A stretch of DNA of 64,000 bases from CAIZGX01 sp964385405 (GCA_964385405.1 CAYLOT010000008.1:1-64000), one strand, 5' to 3'; counted from the stretch's first letter, positions 1 through 9,086 are shown. Made by a program: numbers and translations. Notes: a model not told the origin generated them from the sequence alone.

Positions 1-680
1 GTATGCAATTGTCTGACGGAGCTATCTCTCCTGGAGATATCCTAGACATTCAAGGTCCAACTGCAGTTCAAGAATACTTGGTGAATGAAATTCAAGAGGT
101 ATACCGTCTGCAAGGTGTGAAAATCAATGACAAGCATTTCGAAGTTATTGTTCGTCAAATGATGCGCAAAGTTGAAATTCTTGACGCTGGTGATACACGT
201 TTCTTACAAGGAAGCACTGTGGATAAAGCCGAGTTCATTGATGAAAATGACTTGTTGTTCGATAAGGTTGTTGTTACAGAAGCTGGAGACTCTGAGAAGT
301 TCCTACCTGGACAAGTAATTACTGCATTGCAATTCAGAACAGAAAACTCTGAGTTGAAGCGTAAAGACAGAGCAGTAATGGAATCTCGTGAAGCTGTAAC
401 AGCTACTGCGCGTCCTATCCTTCAAGGTATCACAAGAGCGTCGTTGCAAACAGATTCATGGATCTCTGCAGCATCGTTCCAAGAGACGACGAAAGTATTG
501 AACGAAGCAGCTGTTCAAGGGAAAACAGATTTCCTAAACGGACTAAAAGAAAACGTTATCGTTGGTCACCCAATCCCTGCTGGATCTGGAAGCCGTCGAT
601 TCCAAAAAATGTTAGTAGGCAACAGCGAAGACCTGGTAAATATCATGGCGAAACGCAATGCCTCTGTAGAAGAAGCATAA
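1..680 (+). CDS. rpoC: DNA-directed RNA polymerase subunit beta', C-terminal part
   Basis: The reading frame is already open at the left edge (first full codon at base 3) and ends in TAA at 678-680, so only the last 225 or so residues are present. The fragment covers the end of the beta' clamp and the C-terminal tail. The stretch ITRASLQTDSWISAASFQET, followed by a conserved block around VIVGHPIPAGSGSR near the end, is the usual RpoC C-terminal signature. As the catalytic largest subunit of RNA polymerase it carries out transcription in the cytoplasm. A full-length protein in this phylum is about 1,400 residues, so the start lies roughly 3.6 kb to the left. A strong terminator follows 22 bases after the stop. 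Confidence 0.97.
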   Translation, partial: MQLSDGAISPGDILDIQGPTAVQEYLVNEIQEVYRLQGVKINDKHFEVIVRQMMRKVEILDAGDTRFLQGSTVDKAEFIDENDLLFDKVVVTEAGDSEKFLPGQVITALQFRTENSELKRKDRAVMESREAVTATARPILQGITRASLQTDSWISAASFQETTKVLNEAAVQGKTDFLNGLKENVIVGHPIPAGSGSRRFQKMLVGNSEDLVNIMAKRNASVEEA

Positions 681-702
681 CACCTTCCCTACTCAAAAAC
701 TC

Positions 703-728
703 AAAAGAGCCGCTTATGCGGCTCTTTT
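703..728 (+). terminator. Intrinsic terminator of the rpoC transcript
   Basis: An 11-bp perfect stem (703-713 with 718-728) closes a TTAT loop. The arms begin and end in A and T runs, so the right arm itself ends in TTTT. It lies 22 bases after the rpoC stop codon. Confidence 0.85.
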
Positions 729-760
729 CATTTCCAAACATATAAAAAATCTTGACCAAC

Positions 761-790
761 AAAAAAGGCCAACCAACGGTCGACCTTTTC
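761..790 (-). terminator. Intrinsic terminator of the downstream minus-strand T9SS gene
   Basis: Read on the minus strand, a 12-bp stem with two G-T wobbles (arms about 778-789 and 763-774) and a GTT loop is followed by a T run. It lies just past the stop of the minus gene at 811, back to back with the rpoC terminator. Confidence 0.7.
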
Positions 791-810
791 CATAAACTGA
801 ATGTGTATGA

Positions 811-1899
811 TTACTTCATGAATGTAGTCTGACGAACTACACCGGCATTCGAAACACTGCGAACAATGTACATTCCTGCTGAAAGTGATTGCGTGTTCAA
901 TTGAACTTGTTGGGCTCCTGCAGATACTGTATAACGCTCTGTAGAAATCAATTGTCCTTGTGCATTGAATACGTCTAATGTACCTTGCTCTGTCGCCGTA
1001 ACATTCCACTGAAGGGCTGCAGATTCTGAAACCGGATTCGGATAGATAACAAAGTCGCCTGCTGAAGAAATCTCAGCTACCGAGTTTGGACTTGGCATTG
1101 TATTCACAACATTGAGTGTGAAACCTTGCATGTTAATTCCTCCTGGTGTTGTTGAACCGTCTGCATTCACCGTGAATGTTACACAATCAGTTGCTGTACA
1201 TCCACTAGCATCTGCATAAGTTGCACAAACCGTATAGGTTCCAATGTTCGAATAAACCCAAGTTGGATACATGGAAGTTGCAACTCCACCATCACCGAAA
1301 TCCCAAACGATAGATCCACCCATAGGAAGTCCAGCCAAATAGATATAAACTACAAAAGGGTTACTATCCAAAGAATCTGGTACCAGGACAATATCCAAAG
1401 AACATCCACCTGTGTTGCAACCTTCATCAACAACTCCATCGCAGTTATTGTCAACACCATCGCATAATTCAGTTGCGTTCGGATTGATATTAGAGTCGTT
1501 ATCGTTACAATCAGCGAAACTGTTGAACCCGTCTCCGTCATTATCAGTCACACCACCTCCATTACTCATGTCAATATTGAAAGTTGTTACTGCACCAAGA
1601 ACCATTGGACCAGTTGCGCAGTCCGTCACCCCATTGCAATCAGTTGCACAAACTGTGATAATGTAATTTGCACCAAGGGCATTGATTGAAACTGCACCCA
1701 TGAAGGAAGTTCCTGCTGGATCAACTGCAAACAGTTGAAATGTTCCCGCATTGCCAGAAAGAGAATCTACATACGTTCCGGTAACTGTAACTGCACAATC
1801 TGAATTGGACACAATTACTGAAATAGGCATTCCTTGAGAGAAGATCTTTCCCGAGAATGCAAACAACGATAAAACAAGAAAAAGTCGAAGTGATTTCAT
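811..1899 (-). CDS. Secreted PKD/MopE-motif protein with T9SS type A sorting domain
   Basis: The protein has 362 residues if it starts at ATG 1897-1899. An upstream in-frame ATG at 2172 would overlap the divergent lipoprotein gene and put 91 residues ahead of the signal peptide, so it is rejected. Residues 1-22 are a signal peptide (MKSLRLFLVLSLFAFSG). Residues 117-161 are an Asp/Asn/Cys-rich segment like the MopE putative metal-binding motif (DNDGDGFNS, then spaced CN and CDGVDNNCDG). Residues 170-245 form a PKD-like beta sandwich (WDFGDGG, GTYTV). Residues 283-362 are a type A sorting domain (FVIYPNPVSE, then GQL and SAGMYIVR). Inferred role: an extracellular or surface-attached protein exported by the Por/type IX system. 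The substrate is unknown. Confidence 0.88.
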   Translation of the reverse strand: MKSLRLFLVLSLFAFSGKIFSQGMPISVIVSNSDCAVTVTGTYVDSLSGNAGTFQLFAVDPAGTSFMGAVSINALGANYIITVCATDCNGVTDCATGPMVLGAVTTFNIDMSNGGGVTDNDGDGFNSFADCNDNDSNINPNATELCDGVDNNCDGVVDEGCNTGGCSLDIVLVPDSLDSNPFVVYIYLAGLPMGGSIVWDFGDGGVATSMYPTWVYSNIGTYTVCATYADASGCTATDCVTFTVNADGSTTPGGINMQGFTLNVVNTMPSPNSVAEISSAGDFVIYPNPVSESAALQWNVTATEQGTLDVFNAQGQLISTERYTVSAGAQQVQLNTQSLSAGMYIVRSVSNAGVVRQTTFMK

Positions 1900-1915
1900 A
1901 TTTAAATATTTGTCC

Positions 1916-1923
1916 CAAAAATA
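1916..1923 (-). promoter_or_regulatory. Candidate -7 element TATTTTTG
   Basis: An exact match to the Bacteroidota -7 consensus TAnnTTTG, 16 bases upstream of the ATG at 1899 on the minus strand. No clear -33 TTG lies at the usual distance, so support is partial. A related TATTTTCG lies on the other strand for the divergent gene at 1967. Confidence 0.35.
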
Positions 1924-1966
1924 ACAAATTGTTGCTTGTATTTTCGCATAGATTTTTATCCACACC

Positions 1967-3421
1967 ATGAAACCTAAATTTTTACATATTCTCGGACTAC
2001 TTTTCGTAGTACTTTTTTTTACACAATGCAAAATTTCTGCGCCCATCCCTGAGATGGAAAACGTAGAGATTGAATCAGTTCCTCCGACATCGATTTCACA
2101 CATCAATATACCCGTTAACATTTCCATTGATCCCATATTAAAATTCGCTAACGAGTCTTCTTCACAAACCATTCGAAATCCGGAATGGCCGAACTACGCC
2201 TCTTTCGGGGCATGCGATGGCCCACAGGCCAAATACGATGTTTTTCGGGAAAATTTAAATGGATATGTTACCGGAAATAAATTCGTTGTTGGCACCAAAG
2301 CGTGGTATGGCATTGAAGGAAACTATTGCACGAATTGCGTTTGGGGAACTTGCGTGCATCCGCGTATTCCGTTTTCGTGTGGAAGTGGTAATGAATCGAA
2401 AAGAAGAGTTGAAATTGAATTCACTTCTTTCCTTTCCATGAATGAAAAATACCAATTGATTACTTCTACCTCACTTTCAAAGCTTAATCCGATCGACCCT
2501 TGCGAACTGACATTTTTGAAGATTGACATGACGGGCGAAATCATGAAGGCCATGCGCCCTGCATTGCTTGATGTGTGCAAATATATTGATGCGCAATGCT
2601 TGCAGCTCGATTTCAAAAATTACGCGAATGAAGCGTGGAAACAATTGAATAGCCAAATGGAAATTCCTGGCTACGGTTATTTAACCTTCAACGCAAGTAA
2701 ATTCAAATTGGGGCCTATGTATGGATATGGCAACATTCTTCAAGTGAATCTTGGAATTGATGCAATGCCTGTGATGAGTCTTGACAAAAAAGAAAATGAA
2801 AACATAGCTGAAATTCCCCCGTTGGAAATTCAAAATGAAATGACATCTGGATTCACGATTCAAATGCCCATTCGAACCAGTTACGAAAGTCTTTCAGCCA
2901 AGGTAAATGAAATGACTGCTGGAACTTCCTTCGCAAATGATGACAAAAAGAAAAGTATAACAGTTAAGCACCTCAACTTGGCTGGACTTGGAAATCAGAA
3001 AATTCAAGTGGAAGTGCTTTGCGATATGAAAGTGGGATTCAAGAAATATAAAAATTGCAAATTCTTTTTAACCCTTACTCCGAGCATTGATCCTTCAGCA
3101 AACAAAATGAGCGTAAGTGCCATTGAAGTCGACAGTAAGTCGAAACATCTACTCATGAATGCAGGAGTCGATGTATTTCAAACCAAACTTGCCGAGACTA
3201 TTCAAAATGCATGCAATTACGACTTAACCCCAACTCTTCAATCTGCAAAAACAGAAATTGAAAAACAACTCAACACGGAATTAATGCCAGGGGTAAATCT
3301 AAAAGGTACTTTGAATAATCTGAGCATCACTGGATTTTATCCCACACAAAAAGAGCTACAAATTACTGTAGCTCTTAATGGGAATTTACAAATCGATGTA
3401 GTGAATTATTCCACGAATTAA
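1967..3421 (+). CDS. DUF4403 family lipoprotein
   Basis: A 484-residue protein with a lipoprotein signal: a hydrophobic segment at residues 6-18 ends in FFTQC, with the acylated Cys at 21. The start of the mature part (VPPTSISHINIPVNISIDPI) has the alternating pattern seen at the start of DUF4403 proteins, and the long beta-rich body with few motifs also fits that family, whose function is unknown. It probably sits on the inner face of the outer membrane or on the surface. It is divergent from the T9SS gene at 811-1899 (67-base gap), and its stop overlaps the stop of the convergent DUF4836 gene by four bases. The family call rests on overall likeness only. Confidence 0.75.
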   Translation: MKPKFLHILGLLFVVLFFTQCKISAPIPEMENVEIESVPPTSISHINIPVNISIDPILKFANESSSQTIRNPEWPNYASFGACDGPQAKYDVFRENLNGYVTGNKFVVGTKAWYGIEGNYCTNCVWGTCVHPRIPFSCGSGNESKRRVEIEFTSFLSMNEKYQLITSTSLSKLNPIDPCELTFLKIDMTGEIMKAMRPALLDVCKYIDAQCLQLDFKNYANEAWKQLNSQMEIPGYGYLTFNASKFKLGPMYGYGNILQVNLGIDAMPVMSLDKKENENIAEIPPLEIQNEMTSGFTIQMPIRTSYESLSAKVNEMTAGTSFANDDKKKSITVKHLNLAGLGNQKIQVEVLCDMKVGFKKYKNCKFFLTLTPSIDPSANKMSVSAIEVDSKSKHLLMNAGVDVFQTKLAETIQNACNYDLTPTLQSAKTEIEKQLNTELMPGVNLKGTLNNLSITGFYPTQKELQITVALNGNLQIDVVNYSTN

Positions 3422-5118
3422 TTGTAGCCTCTTCTGTCTTTTGAGACTTGGGCATCTAACGTTTTCATCATTCGCCATAGAATGTGATCAGGACTGTCTG
3501 TGAAATTCATTTCAAAATGAACCGTCATACCGTCTGAAGAAAACTTAATATTATCGAGCATCTCCAAGAAGCTTTTTACCTCTTGAACATAGTCTGCATT
3601 TTCTCTTTCGATATCTGGATAGTTCTTGTAATTCAAATCCAAATATCCTACGCCAGCCTTTTCGGTTAACATGTCTTCAAGTTCATCGTCCCAAGAAAAA
3701 TTTTGTGAGGCGAAAGCCGATTCATCGTTGGAGATTGAAATGTAGTTTCCTTCATACTTATAAAACAACTTCACATCTTCAGTTTCAAAGACTTCCAATC
3801 CATTGTATTGGTAACGCTTCACCTGCGGCTCTTCGATTTCTTCCGTAAAATCGTCATACGGAGTCATGTAGGAGTCAAAGCTCGACTTCATTAAATCAGC
3901 CATATCAATCATTTCTTCGGTCACAACTGGCTCGTTCATTTTCGCAACGAATTTTGCAATGATGTTGTCTAGAATTCCACGATCCTTAACTCCTAGGTTG
4001 ATTTTATAAATTGGAGACAATTCAAAAGTTGTATCCATCTTCATCGGAACCGGTGAATTATAAAAACCATAGGGTTCCCAATTGTCGTAATCTGCTACTT
4101 CGCGGATTTTCTGAACATTCTTAACGTCGATCAAAGAAATTGTCATTTCCCCGTTTAGACTGTTCTTGAACTCATCCAAAGAAAATCCGTCCTTCTTCAT
4201 CTCTTCATTTATCTGCGGATAAAGGCTTAGGATTTTATCTAAATCCATGTTTGCTGCATAGAATCCTTTGGGCGTTGTAGGTGAAATTAACTTCATCAAA
4301 TCAGCCGAAATCCCTTCTTCTTTCATCATGGATATTTCTTCTGGAGTTGCGCCTTCCACAGGATAGTAGGTTGCATCTACAAGCATCTGTTGATCTTCAA
4401 ACAACACGGTCATACCAATACTTTCAGCCTTTTCCATTGACTTGAACTGATTTTGCATGAGACCACCCATTTCACTGGCCAATTCTTGAAAGCGCTTCAT
4501 GTTCATGTACATACCTAAATCAGCATCGATAGACTCATACTCCATGTATGTATCCATTTCAAGCATGCTCATGTCTTCATCTTGAGCGAAAGCTTGCTTC
4601 GCTTTTTCTAGGACCTGTTCATCATCTCTGAAATACATCAACGCAACGTTCTTGTCCCAAACCAAAGCAACATCGTTCTTGTCAACTTCGGCGGAATACA
4701 ATCCATCTACTTTTTGAACCTCTATATCGCCGTCAATGCCTTTCACTATTTCTTCGAAATCCTTTGAATCTTTAATTCCGAAAACAATCCCCCCGTATAA
4801 TTCCTCACCTGTGCTAACGTAACCGTATGCATTCTGCATGAAATTAACTCCGGATTTTTTCGGGTTGTCTAAGATTTTATCAAATACACTCTCCTCCTTG
4901 CGCATCTCATCAAACATGGATAATTCCTTCCATTTTTTAAATTCGGCTTTATCTGAGAGACTCTTTAAGTCAGCTTTGAAAACTAGGGCTGCGTCTTTTG
5001 GAATTTTAGCTATAAGTCGATTGTTATTCGACATACCCAAATACCAAAAGAGTGCTGCTAAGCCAATTACAAGAGAGGCTCCGCCAATGATGAGTCCTTT
5101 TTTTACAGATGTTTTCAT
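3418..5118 (-). CDS. DUF4836 family membrane-anchored protein
   Basis: A 566-residue protein. One N-terminal membrane segment (about residues 8-28, rich in G, A, L and I) anchors a large soluble domain that begins with the phrase IPKDAALVFKADLKSLSDKA, typical of DUF4836. The rest is acidic and Met/Lys/Glu-rich, with alternating beta strands and helices. Function is unknown. By topology the bulk of the protein faces the periplasm. Its start codon is about 240 bases from the fasciclin gene on the other strand, and its 3' end overlaps the DUF4403 lipoprotein stop by four bases. Confidence 0.72.
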   Translation of the reverse strand: MKTSVKKGLIIGGASLVIGLAALFWYLGMSNNNRLIAKIPKDAALVFKADLKSLSDKAEFKKWKELSMFDEMRKEESVFDKILDNPKKSGVNFMQNAYGYVSTGEELYGGIVFGIKDSKDFEEIVKGIDGDIEVQKVDGLYSAEVDKNDVALVWDKNVALMYFRDDEQVLEKAKQAFAQDEDMSMLEMDTYMEYESIDADLGMYMNMKRFQELASEMGGLMQNQFKSMEKAESIGMTVLFEDQQMLVDATYYPVEGATPEEISMMKEEGISADLMKLISPTTPKGFYAANMDLDKILSLYPQINEEMKKDGFSLDEFKNSLNGEMTISLIDVKNVQKIREVADYDNWEPYGFYNSPVPMKMDTTFELSPIYKINLGVKDRGILDNIIAKFVAKMNEPVVTEEMIDMADLMKSSFDSYMTPYDDFTEEIEEPQVKRYQYNGLEVFETEDVKLFYKYEGNYISISNDESAFASQNFSWDDELEDMLTEKAGVGYLDLNYKNYPDIERENADYVQEVKSFLEMLDNIKFSSDGMTVHFEMNFTDSPDHILWRMMKTLDAQVSKDRRGYN

Positions 5119-5234
5119 CTTACTAATTTGTGTGCAAATAATTATTTCGAAAGTTAATCAGAAAAAAATCGAGAAGACCAAGGTTCCGCCTAATTTATTT
5201 TATCTAAGTCCATTCTTTCGGGTTGAAACGCCAC

Positions 5235-5247
5235 ATCTGGTCCAGAT
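5235..5247. promoter_or_regulatory. 13-bp perfect palindrome in a divergent promoter region
   Basis: ATCTGG-T-CCAGAT lies between the divergent DUF4836 and fasciclin genes, about 110 bases from each start. It could be an operator for a dimeric regulator. No regulator family can be named, and a single palindrome may be chance. Confidence 0.25.
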
Positions 5248-5298
5248 AAATTTCACTGCTAACAAGAACTAAGCATGTCGAATATCATTTTTTTTCAA

Positions 5299-5327
5299 TT
5301 TGACTGAACAAAACCTTTCATATTGTG
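5299..5327 (+). promoter_or_regulatory. Candidate promoter of the fasciclin gene
   Basis: TTTG at 5299-5302, then 18 bases, then TATTGTG at 5321-5327. The layout follows the Bacteroidota TTG / TAnnTTTG pattern, although the -7 element is imperfect. The ATG lies 29 bases downstream. Confidence 0.35.
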
Positions 5328-5356
5328 TTTAAGGATTATAACAAAACATTAAACAA

Positions 5357-6886
5357 ATGAAGAAAATTCTATTTACCCTCAGCTTGTCTTTGGGATTCTT
5401 TGCAGCGAAATCTCAGACTGCATTTGAAATCATTCAGAACTCACCTAATCACAACACCTTAGAGGCAGCTGTTCTTGCAGCAGGATTAGACGGAGCGCTT
5501 AACACCCTTGACCCAATTACCGTTTTTGCACCAACAGATGAGGCCTTTGCCGCTCTTCCAGCAGGAACTGTTGACGCATTATTGGCGGACATCCCAGCTT
5601 TAACCGATATTCTATTGTACCATGTTCTAGACGGGGCGGCAGTTCTTTCTACACAGTTAACAGATGGTCAAATTGCTACCATGGCAAACGGTTCAGACAT
5701 TACAGTAACCATCAACAACGGTGTTTTCATCAACGGAACAAACCAAGTAATCGTTGCAGATATTTTGGCTAGCAACGGCGTATTGCACGTTACGAATGGT
5801 GTATTGTTGCCACAAGCACCTGAGGTTCAAACTTCTGTATGGGATATTATCGTAAACTCTCCTGATCATGGGACTTTAGAAGCCGTTATTGGATTAGCAG
5901 GTTTAGATGGAGCGCTTGACGGTCCTGGATCATTCACAGTATTTGCTCCAACCGATGCTGCTTTCGCATTAGTGCCACAACCAATTATCGATGCTCTAAT
6001 CGCAGACCCAAGCGGTGCACTAACTTACATTCTTACATACCACGTTCTTCCTTCTGAAGCTTTGTCTACTGACTTGTCTGATGGTATGACTGTTACAACT
6101 TTATCTGGTGATGAGGTTACCGTTACCATTTCTAACGGAAGCGTATTCATTAACCACGCGCAAGTAACAGTTGCAGATATATTAACAGACAACGGCGTTG
6201 TACACGTAATTGATGCTGTTATCGCACCTGGTATCATTGCGAATAACGTAATGGAAATCATCGCTGGTTCTCCATCACACACTATCCTCGAAACTGCTAT
6301 TGGTGCTGCTGGTTTACAGACCACTTTAGAAGATGAATATTTCTTCACTGTTTTTGCTCCGGTTGACAATGCCTTCTCTGCTCTTCCTGCTGGAACTGTT
6401 CCATCATTGTTGGCAAACCCTACAGCGTTAACAAACGTTTTATTGTACCACGCGGTTGGACAAATCGTAGCTTCTTCAGACCTTGTAGATGGTCAAGTTG
6501 TGACCATGTTGCAAGGAGATGATGCTACAATTACATTGCCTATGGGTGGTGCTATGATTAACAATGCAAACATTATTGCTGCAGACTTGAATGCATGGAA
6601 TGGAGTTGTTCACGTTATCGACGCAGTTCTTCTTCCTCCTGCTTCTGTAGAAAACCTTCAAGCTTTAAACGTGAGTGCATTCCCGAACCCTTGCTCTAAC
6701 AACATTGTTGTTCAGTCCTCTGAAAACAATTTCGCATTATTCCAAGTGGTGAATACTGCTGGACAATTGGTGGCTCAAGGAAAATTAAACGGAAAGCAAA
6801 CGCTCGTTAACACCTCTGACTTCGCAAGCGGAGTTTATTCAATAGTGTTAGACAATGGCGCGCGCGTGAATTTCATAAAGGAATAG
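5357..6886 (+). CDS. Secreted protein with three fasciclin (FAS1) domains and T9SS type A sorting domain
   Basis: A 509-residue protein. Residues 1-20 are a signal peptide. Three FAS1 repeats follow at about 22-150, 158-290 and 295-425. Each has the family features: a start like NSPNHNTLEAAVLAAGL, the block TVFAPTDEAFAALP (FAPTDAAFA and FAPVDNAFSALP in repeats 2 and 3), a YHVL motif, and a closing NGVLHVTNGVLLP-like segment. The last 75 residues are a type A sorting domain (VSAFPNPCSNN, then ASGVYSIVLDN). FAS1 domains mediate adhesion, so a role in cell-surface or matrix adhesion is likely. The gene is monocistronic, with its own terminator. Confidence 0.93.
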   Translation: MKKILFTLSLSLGFFAAKSQTAFEIIQNSPNHNTLEAAVLAAGLDGALNTLDPITVFAPTDEAFAALPAGTVDALLADIPALTDILLYHVLDGAAVLSTQLTDGQIATMANGSDITVTINNGVFINGTNQVIVADILASNGVLHVTNGVLLPQAPEVQTSVWDIIVNSPDHGTLEAVIGLAGLDGALDGPGSFTVFAPTDAAFALVPQPIIDALIADPSGALTYILTYHVLPSEALSTDLSDGMTVTTLSGDEVTVTISNGSVFINHAQVTVADILTDNGVVHVIDAVIAPGIIANNVMEIIAGSPSHTILETAIGAAGLQTTLEDEYFFTVFAPVDNAFSALPAGTVPSLLANPTALTNVLLYHAVGQIVASSDLVDGQVVTMLQGDDATITLPMGGAMINNANIIAADLNAWNGVVHVIDAVLLPPASVENLQALNVSAFPNPCSNNIVVQSSENNFALFQVVNTAGQLVAQGKLNGKQTLVNTSDFASGVYSIVLDNGARVNFIKE

Positions 6887-6913
6887 TTTAAGTTTAGTTA
6901 TAGGTAGAAAATT

Positions 6914-6938
6914 GGGAGTCTTCGGACTCCCTTTTTTT
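6914..6938 (+). terminator. Intrinsic terminator after the fasciclin gene
   Basis: A seven-bp GC-rich stem (6914-6920 with 6925-6931) with a stable TTCG tetraloop, followed by seven T. Confidence 0.92.
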
Positions 6939-6955
6939 ATTCATACTTTTAGGCA

Positions 6956-7378
6956 ATGAATGCAAAAACATACATAGATAAACTAAACATGCTTCCTCAT
7001 CCCGAAGGTGGCTATTACAAAGAAAATTTTCGAAGTGAATCTTCTTTTCAATTCGAAGGATTCGAAGGAGAACGATCGATTTGTACCAGTATTTATTTTC
7101 TACTTGAAAAAGGACAGATTTCAGCATTACATCGAATTAAGAGTGACGAGATCTGGTATTTCCACGATGGACAAACCTTGGAAATTATTGAACTCGATTC
7201 AAACGGAAAAGAAAGGATTACTCCCTTAGGAAAAGATCTTTTAAACGGAGAAGTGCTTCAGCATGTCGTTCCCGCTAATACCTGGTTCGGAGCGAGGTTG
7301 GCTCCTGAATCAGATTTTTGTTTAGTCGGATGTCAAGTAAGTCCTGGTTTCGATTTCAAAGATTTTGAGTTGAAGTAA
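6956..7378 (+). CDS. Cupin_5 / DUF985 family protein
   Basis: A 140-residue protein. The opening (YIDKLNMLPHPEGGYYKE) and the central SALHRIKSDEIWYFHDG are the hallmarks of the DUF985 cupin family, a small double-stranded beta-helix fold. The His and Glu of the HR-x3-E segment fit the cupin metal or ligand site. Members have no agreed function, although some resemble sugar-binding or isomerase cupins. It lies 18 bases past the fasciclin terminator, so it should have its own promoter. A TACTTTTA element about 5 bases before the ATG is the only candidate. Confidence 0.85.
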   Translation: MNAKTYIDKLNMLPHPEGGYYKENFRSESSFQFEGFEGERSICTSIYFLLEKGQISALHRIKSDEIWYFHDGQTLEIIELDSNGKERITPLGKDLLNGEVLQHVVPANTWFGARLAPESDFCLVGCQVSPGFDFKDFELK

Positions 7379-7424
7379 AAATTTCACCTTAAATTCGGTT
7401 CGTTAACACTTAAACTAACACACC

Positions 7425-7529
7425 ATGGGAAAAGGAAAAGACGTTAAAAAGGAAGTGAAAAAAGTTGCAACTAAAACTGCAAAAGAAAAGAAAGCTGAAA
7501 AACGCGATAAGAAGCCGAAGTACGACTAA
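7425..7529 (+). CDS. Small lysine-rich basic protein, 34 residues
   Basis: An ATG-started frame of 34 codons lies in the gap between the cupin gene and the convergent tcdA, overlapping the tcdA stop by four bases. About 14 of the 34 residues are Lys. It starts MGKGKDVKKEVKK, and the Lys/Ala/Glu composition suggests a charged helix followed by a short Pro-Lys-Tyr-Asp tail. The start resembles the MGKGDKK opening of the ribosomal Thx peptide, but the rest differs, so it is not called Thx. A nucleic-acid-binding role would fit the charge but is not shown. Coding is supported by biased third positions and by the fit to the gap. Confidence 0.55.
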   Translation: MGKGKDVKKEVKKVATKTAKEKKAEKRDKKPKYD

Positions 7530-8248
7530 GCTTTCATTAAATCTCTGATAGCAACTGAAGCAACTACGCTTCCAAAAGTAGCCGGCATGTAGGATATTGT
7601 TCCATATGCCGACTTCTTATAATTCTTTCCATCGGTAAGCATTAAGCTTTCTTTAATTGGAAGTTCGGGGCTAAAAGCCACTTTCACTCCTTTGCGAATA
7701 CCACTCGATTTTAAATTTTTTCTTATCTGTTGGGCGAACGGACAATTGTACGTCTTGGAAATGTCAACGACTTGAAGTTTGGTTGGATCCAACTTCGCAC
7801 CTGCACCCATACTGCTCACCAAAGGAATTTTACTTTCATAAGCCATGCGAATAAACGTAAGCTTCGGTGTGATACTGTCTATTGCATCGATAATATAATC
7901 TGGGCGATTTTTCAGTTGCTCTTCAACCATGGTCGGATTCACAAATTCTTTCACCACCTTTAATTCTATTTCAGGATTAATTGCGCGAATGCGTTCAGCC
8001 ATAATTTCAACTTTCGACTCGCCATGATTGGTCGCTAAAGCAGGAAGTTGACGATTCCGATTCGTAGGGTCAACCACATCTCCGTCAATAATCGTCATTT
8101 TACCTATCCCCGAGCGTGCAATGAATTCCGCAGCAAACGAGCCTACACCTCCCATTCCAACTACCATCACATGCTTCGTGGTTAATTTGCGAAGCGTCTC
8201 TTCACCAATTAACAAACTTGTTCGCGACAACCAACTGATATCTTCCAT
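7526..8248 (-). CDS. tcdA: tRNA threonylcarbamoyladenosine dehydratase (TcdA/CsdL, ThiF superfamily)
   Basis: A 240-residue E1-like enzyme. The nucleotide-binding loop VVGMGGVGSFAAE is at residues 29-41, the acidic beta-strand end IIDGDVVDPTNRNRQ (Asp and Arg/Asn that contact ATP) at about 54-68, and a central DAIDSITPK at about 120-128. Length and motif order match TcdA, which uses ATP to cyclise t6A at position 37 of ANN-decoding tRNAs to ct6A. The catalytic Cys is expected near the C-terminal half. It is 10 bases downstream of the SH3 gene on the same strand and probably co-transcribed with it. Confidence 0.87.
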   Translation of the reverse strand: MEDISWLSRTSLLIGEETLRKLTTKHVMVVGMGGVGSFAAEFIARSGIGKMTIIDGDVVDPTNRNRQLPALATNHGESKVEIMAERIRAINPEIELKVVKEFVNPTMVEEQLKNRPDYIIDAIDSITPKLTFIRMAYESKIPLVSSMGAGAKLDPTKLQVVDISKTYNCPFAQQIRKNLKSSGIRKGVKVAFSPELPIKESLMLTDGKNYKKSAYGTISYMPATFGSVVASVAIRDLMKA

Positions 8249-8258
8249 CTAAATAAAA

Positions 8259-9035
8259 TTAACAGCCTCCGCCGATGTTAATGAGCACGAAATTCTCGTA
8301 TTTATTTATGGTCACTTGGTAGTCACATCCCGAAGTTAAATCGCACCTGTAAAAATCATTTTTCTCCGTTACTGTGCCGTCATCTGCAACTTCGAAAGAA
8401 GTACCGTTTAAAATAAATTCTGTATACGGACGGCGGTCAAAATCTTCGGGATGCACGGCTTCCTTTAAGACATATTCATAGGCATCGCGTTCGATTACAC
8501 GCACCAAAAGATAGGCTTCTTCCAATGAAACACCTGGAAGACTGAGGTTCTCACCGCCACCTTCGTAATAAAAATGATTTTCATAGGCGCACTTTTCACC
8601 GTTCCATTCAAGAAATAAAACAGTATTTCCTGAAGCCCCAAGATCGCTATCGGCCCAATAAGAAAGTGGAAGGTCATTACTTAACACCTTGAATTCACGC
8701 TTCACATAGGCCCGAAGATTCGCGTCGGTTAAACTTGGCGCTGGAAGACGCGACAAAAAACCATCGAATACATATCCGATTTTTTCGTTGAAATTCACCT
8801 TCACCCAAGAGCCCTTTATTCCTTCTACTGTGACAGGAAAAATATTGTTCTTGGGCTCAAGTGTAACAACTTTTGAGGCATACGGTATCGATTGAAGAAC
8901 AGTTCCGCCGGGTTTATCGCGAAGCTTAATGCCAGATAATGTGAGGACATTCAAAGTCTCATTCGCTTGATAAGTATCTATTGCAAAAACTTGATTCAAG
9001 CTTATGAAAATCAAAAAAGAGAAGATGTATTTCAT
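8259..9035 (-). CDS. Secreted SH3-domain protein of unknown function
   Basis: A 258-residue protein. Residues 1-18 form a signal peptide (MKYIFSFLIFISLNQVFA). The next 65 residues look like a bacterial SH3 domain (LSGIKLRDKPGGTVLQSIPYASKVV, then GSWVKVNF and IGYVFDGFLS), a fold that often binds peptidoglycan or other envelope ligands. The C-terminal 160 residues (SYWADSDLGASG, CAYENHFYYEGGGENLSLP) match no family that I recognise, and contain four Cys that could pair in the periplasm. The protein ends in GGGC. It is the first gene of a likely two-gene unit with tcdA. Confidence 0.7.
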   Translation of the reverse strand: MKYIFSFLIFISLNQVFAIDTYQANETLNVLTLSGIKLRDKPGGTVLQSIPYASKVVTLEPKNNIFPVTVEGIKGSWVKVNFNEKIGYVFDGFLSRLPAPSLTDANLRAYVKREFKVLSNDLPLSYWADSDLGASGNTVLFLEWNGEKCAYENHFYYEGGGENLSLPGVSLEEAYLLVRVIERDAYEYVLKEAVHPEDFDRRPYTEFILNGTSFEVADDGTVTEKNDFYRCDLTSGCDYQVTINKYENFVLINIGGGC

Positions 9036-9086
9036 GGTTCAAATTCTGAACGCTAAAATAGAAGGAATAGGCACGGTCAAAGTTTT

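Noticed and set aside
1900..2172. Upstream extension of the minus-strand T9SS gene to an ATG at 2172
   Set aside because: It would overlap the divergent lipoprotein gene and put 91 residues before a perfect signal peptide.
7425..7529. Calling the 34-residue basic protein ribosomal Thx
   Set aside because: Only the first few residues resemble Thx. The rest lacks its Arg/Gly-rich pattern.
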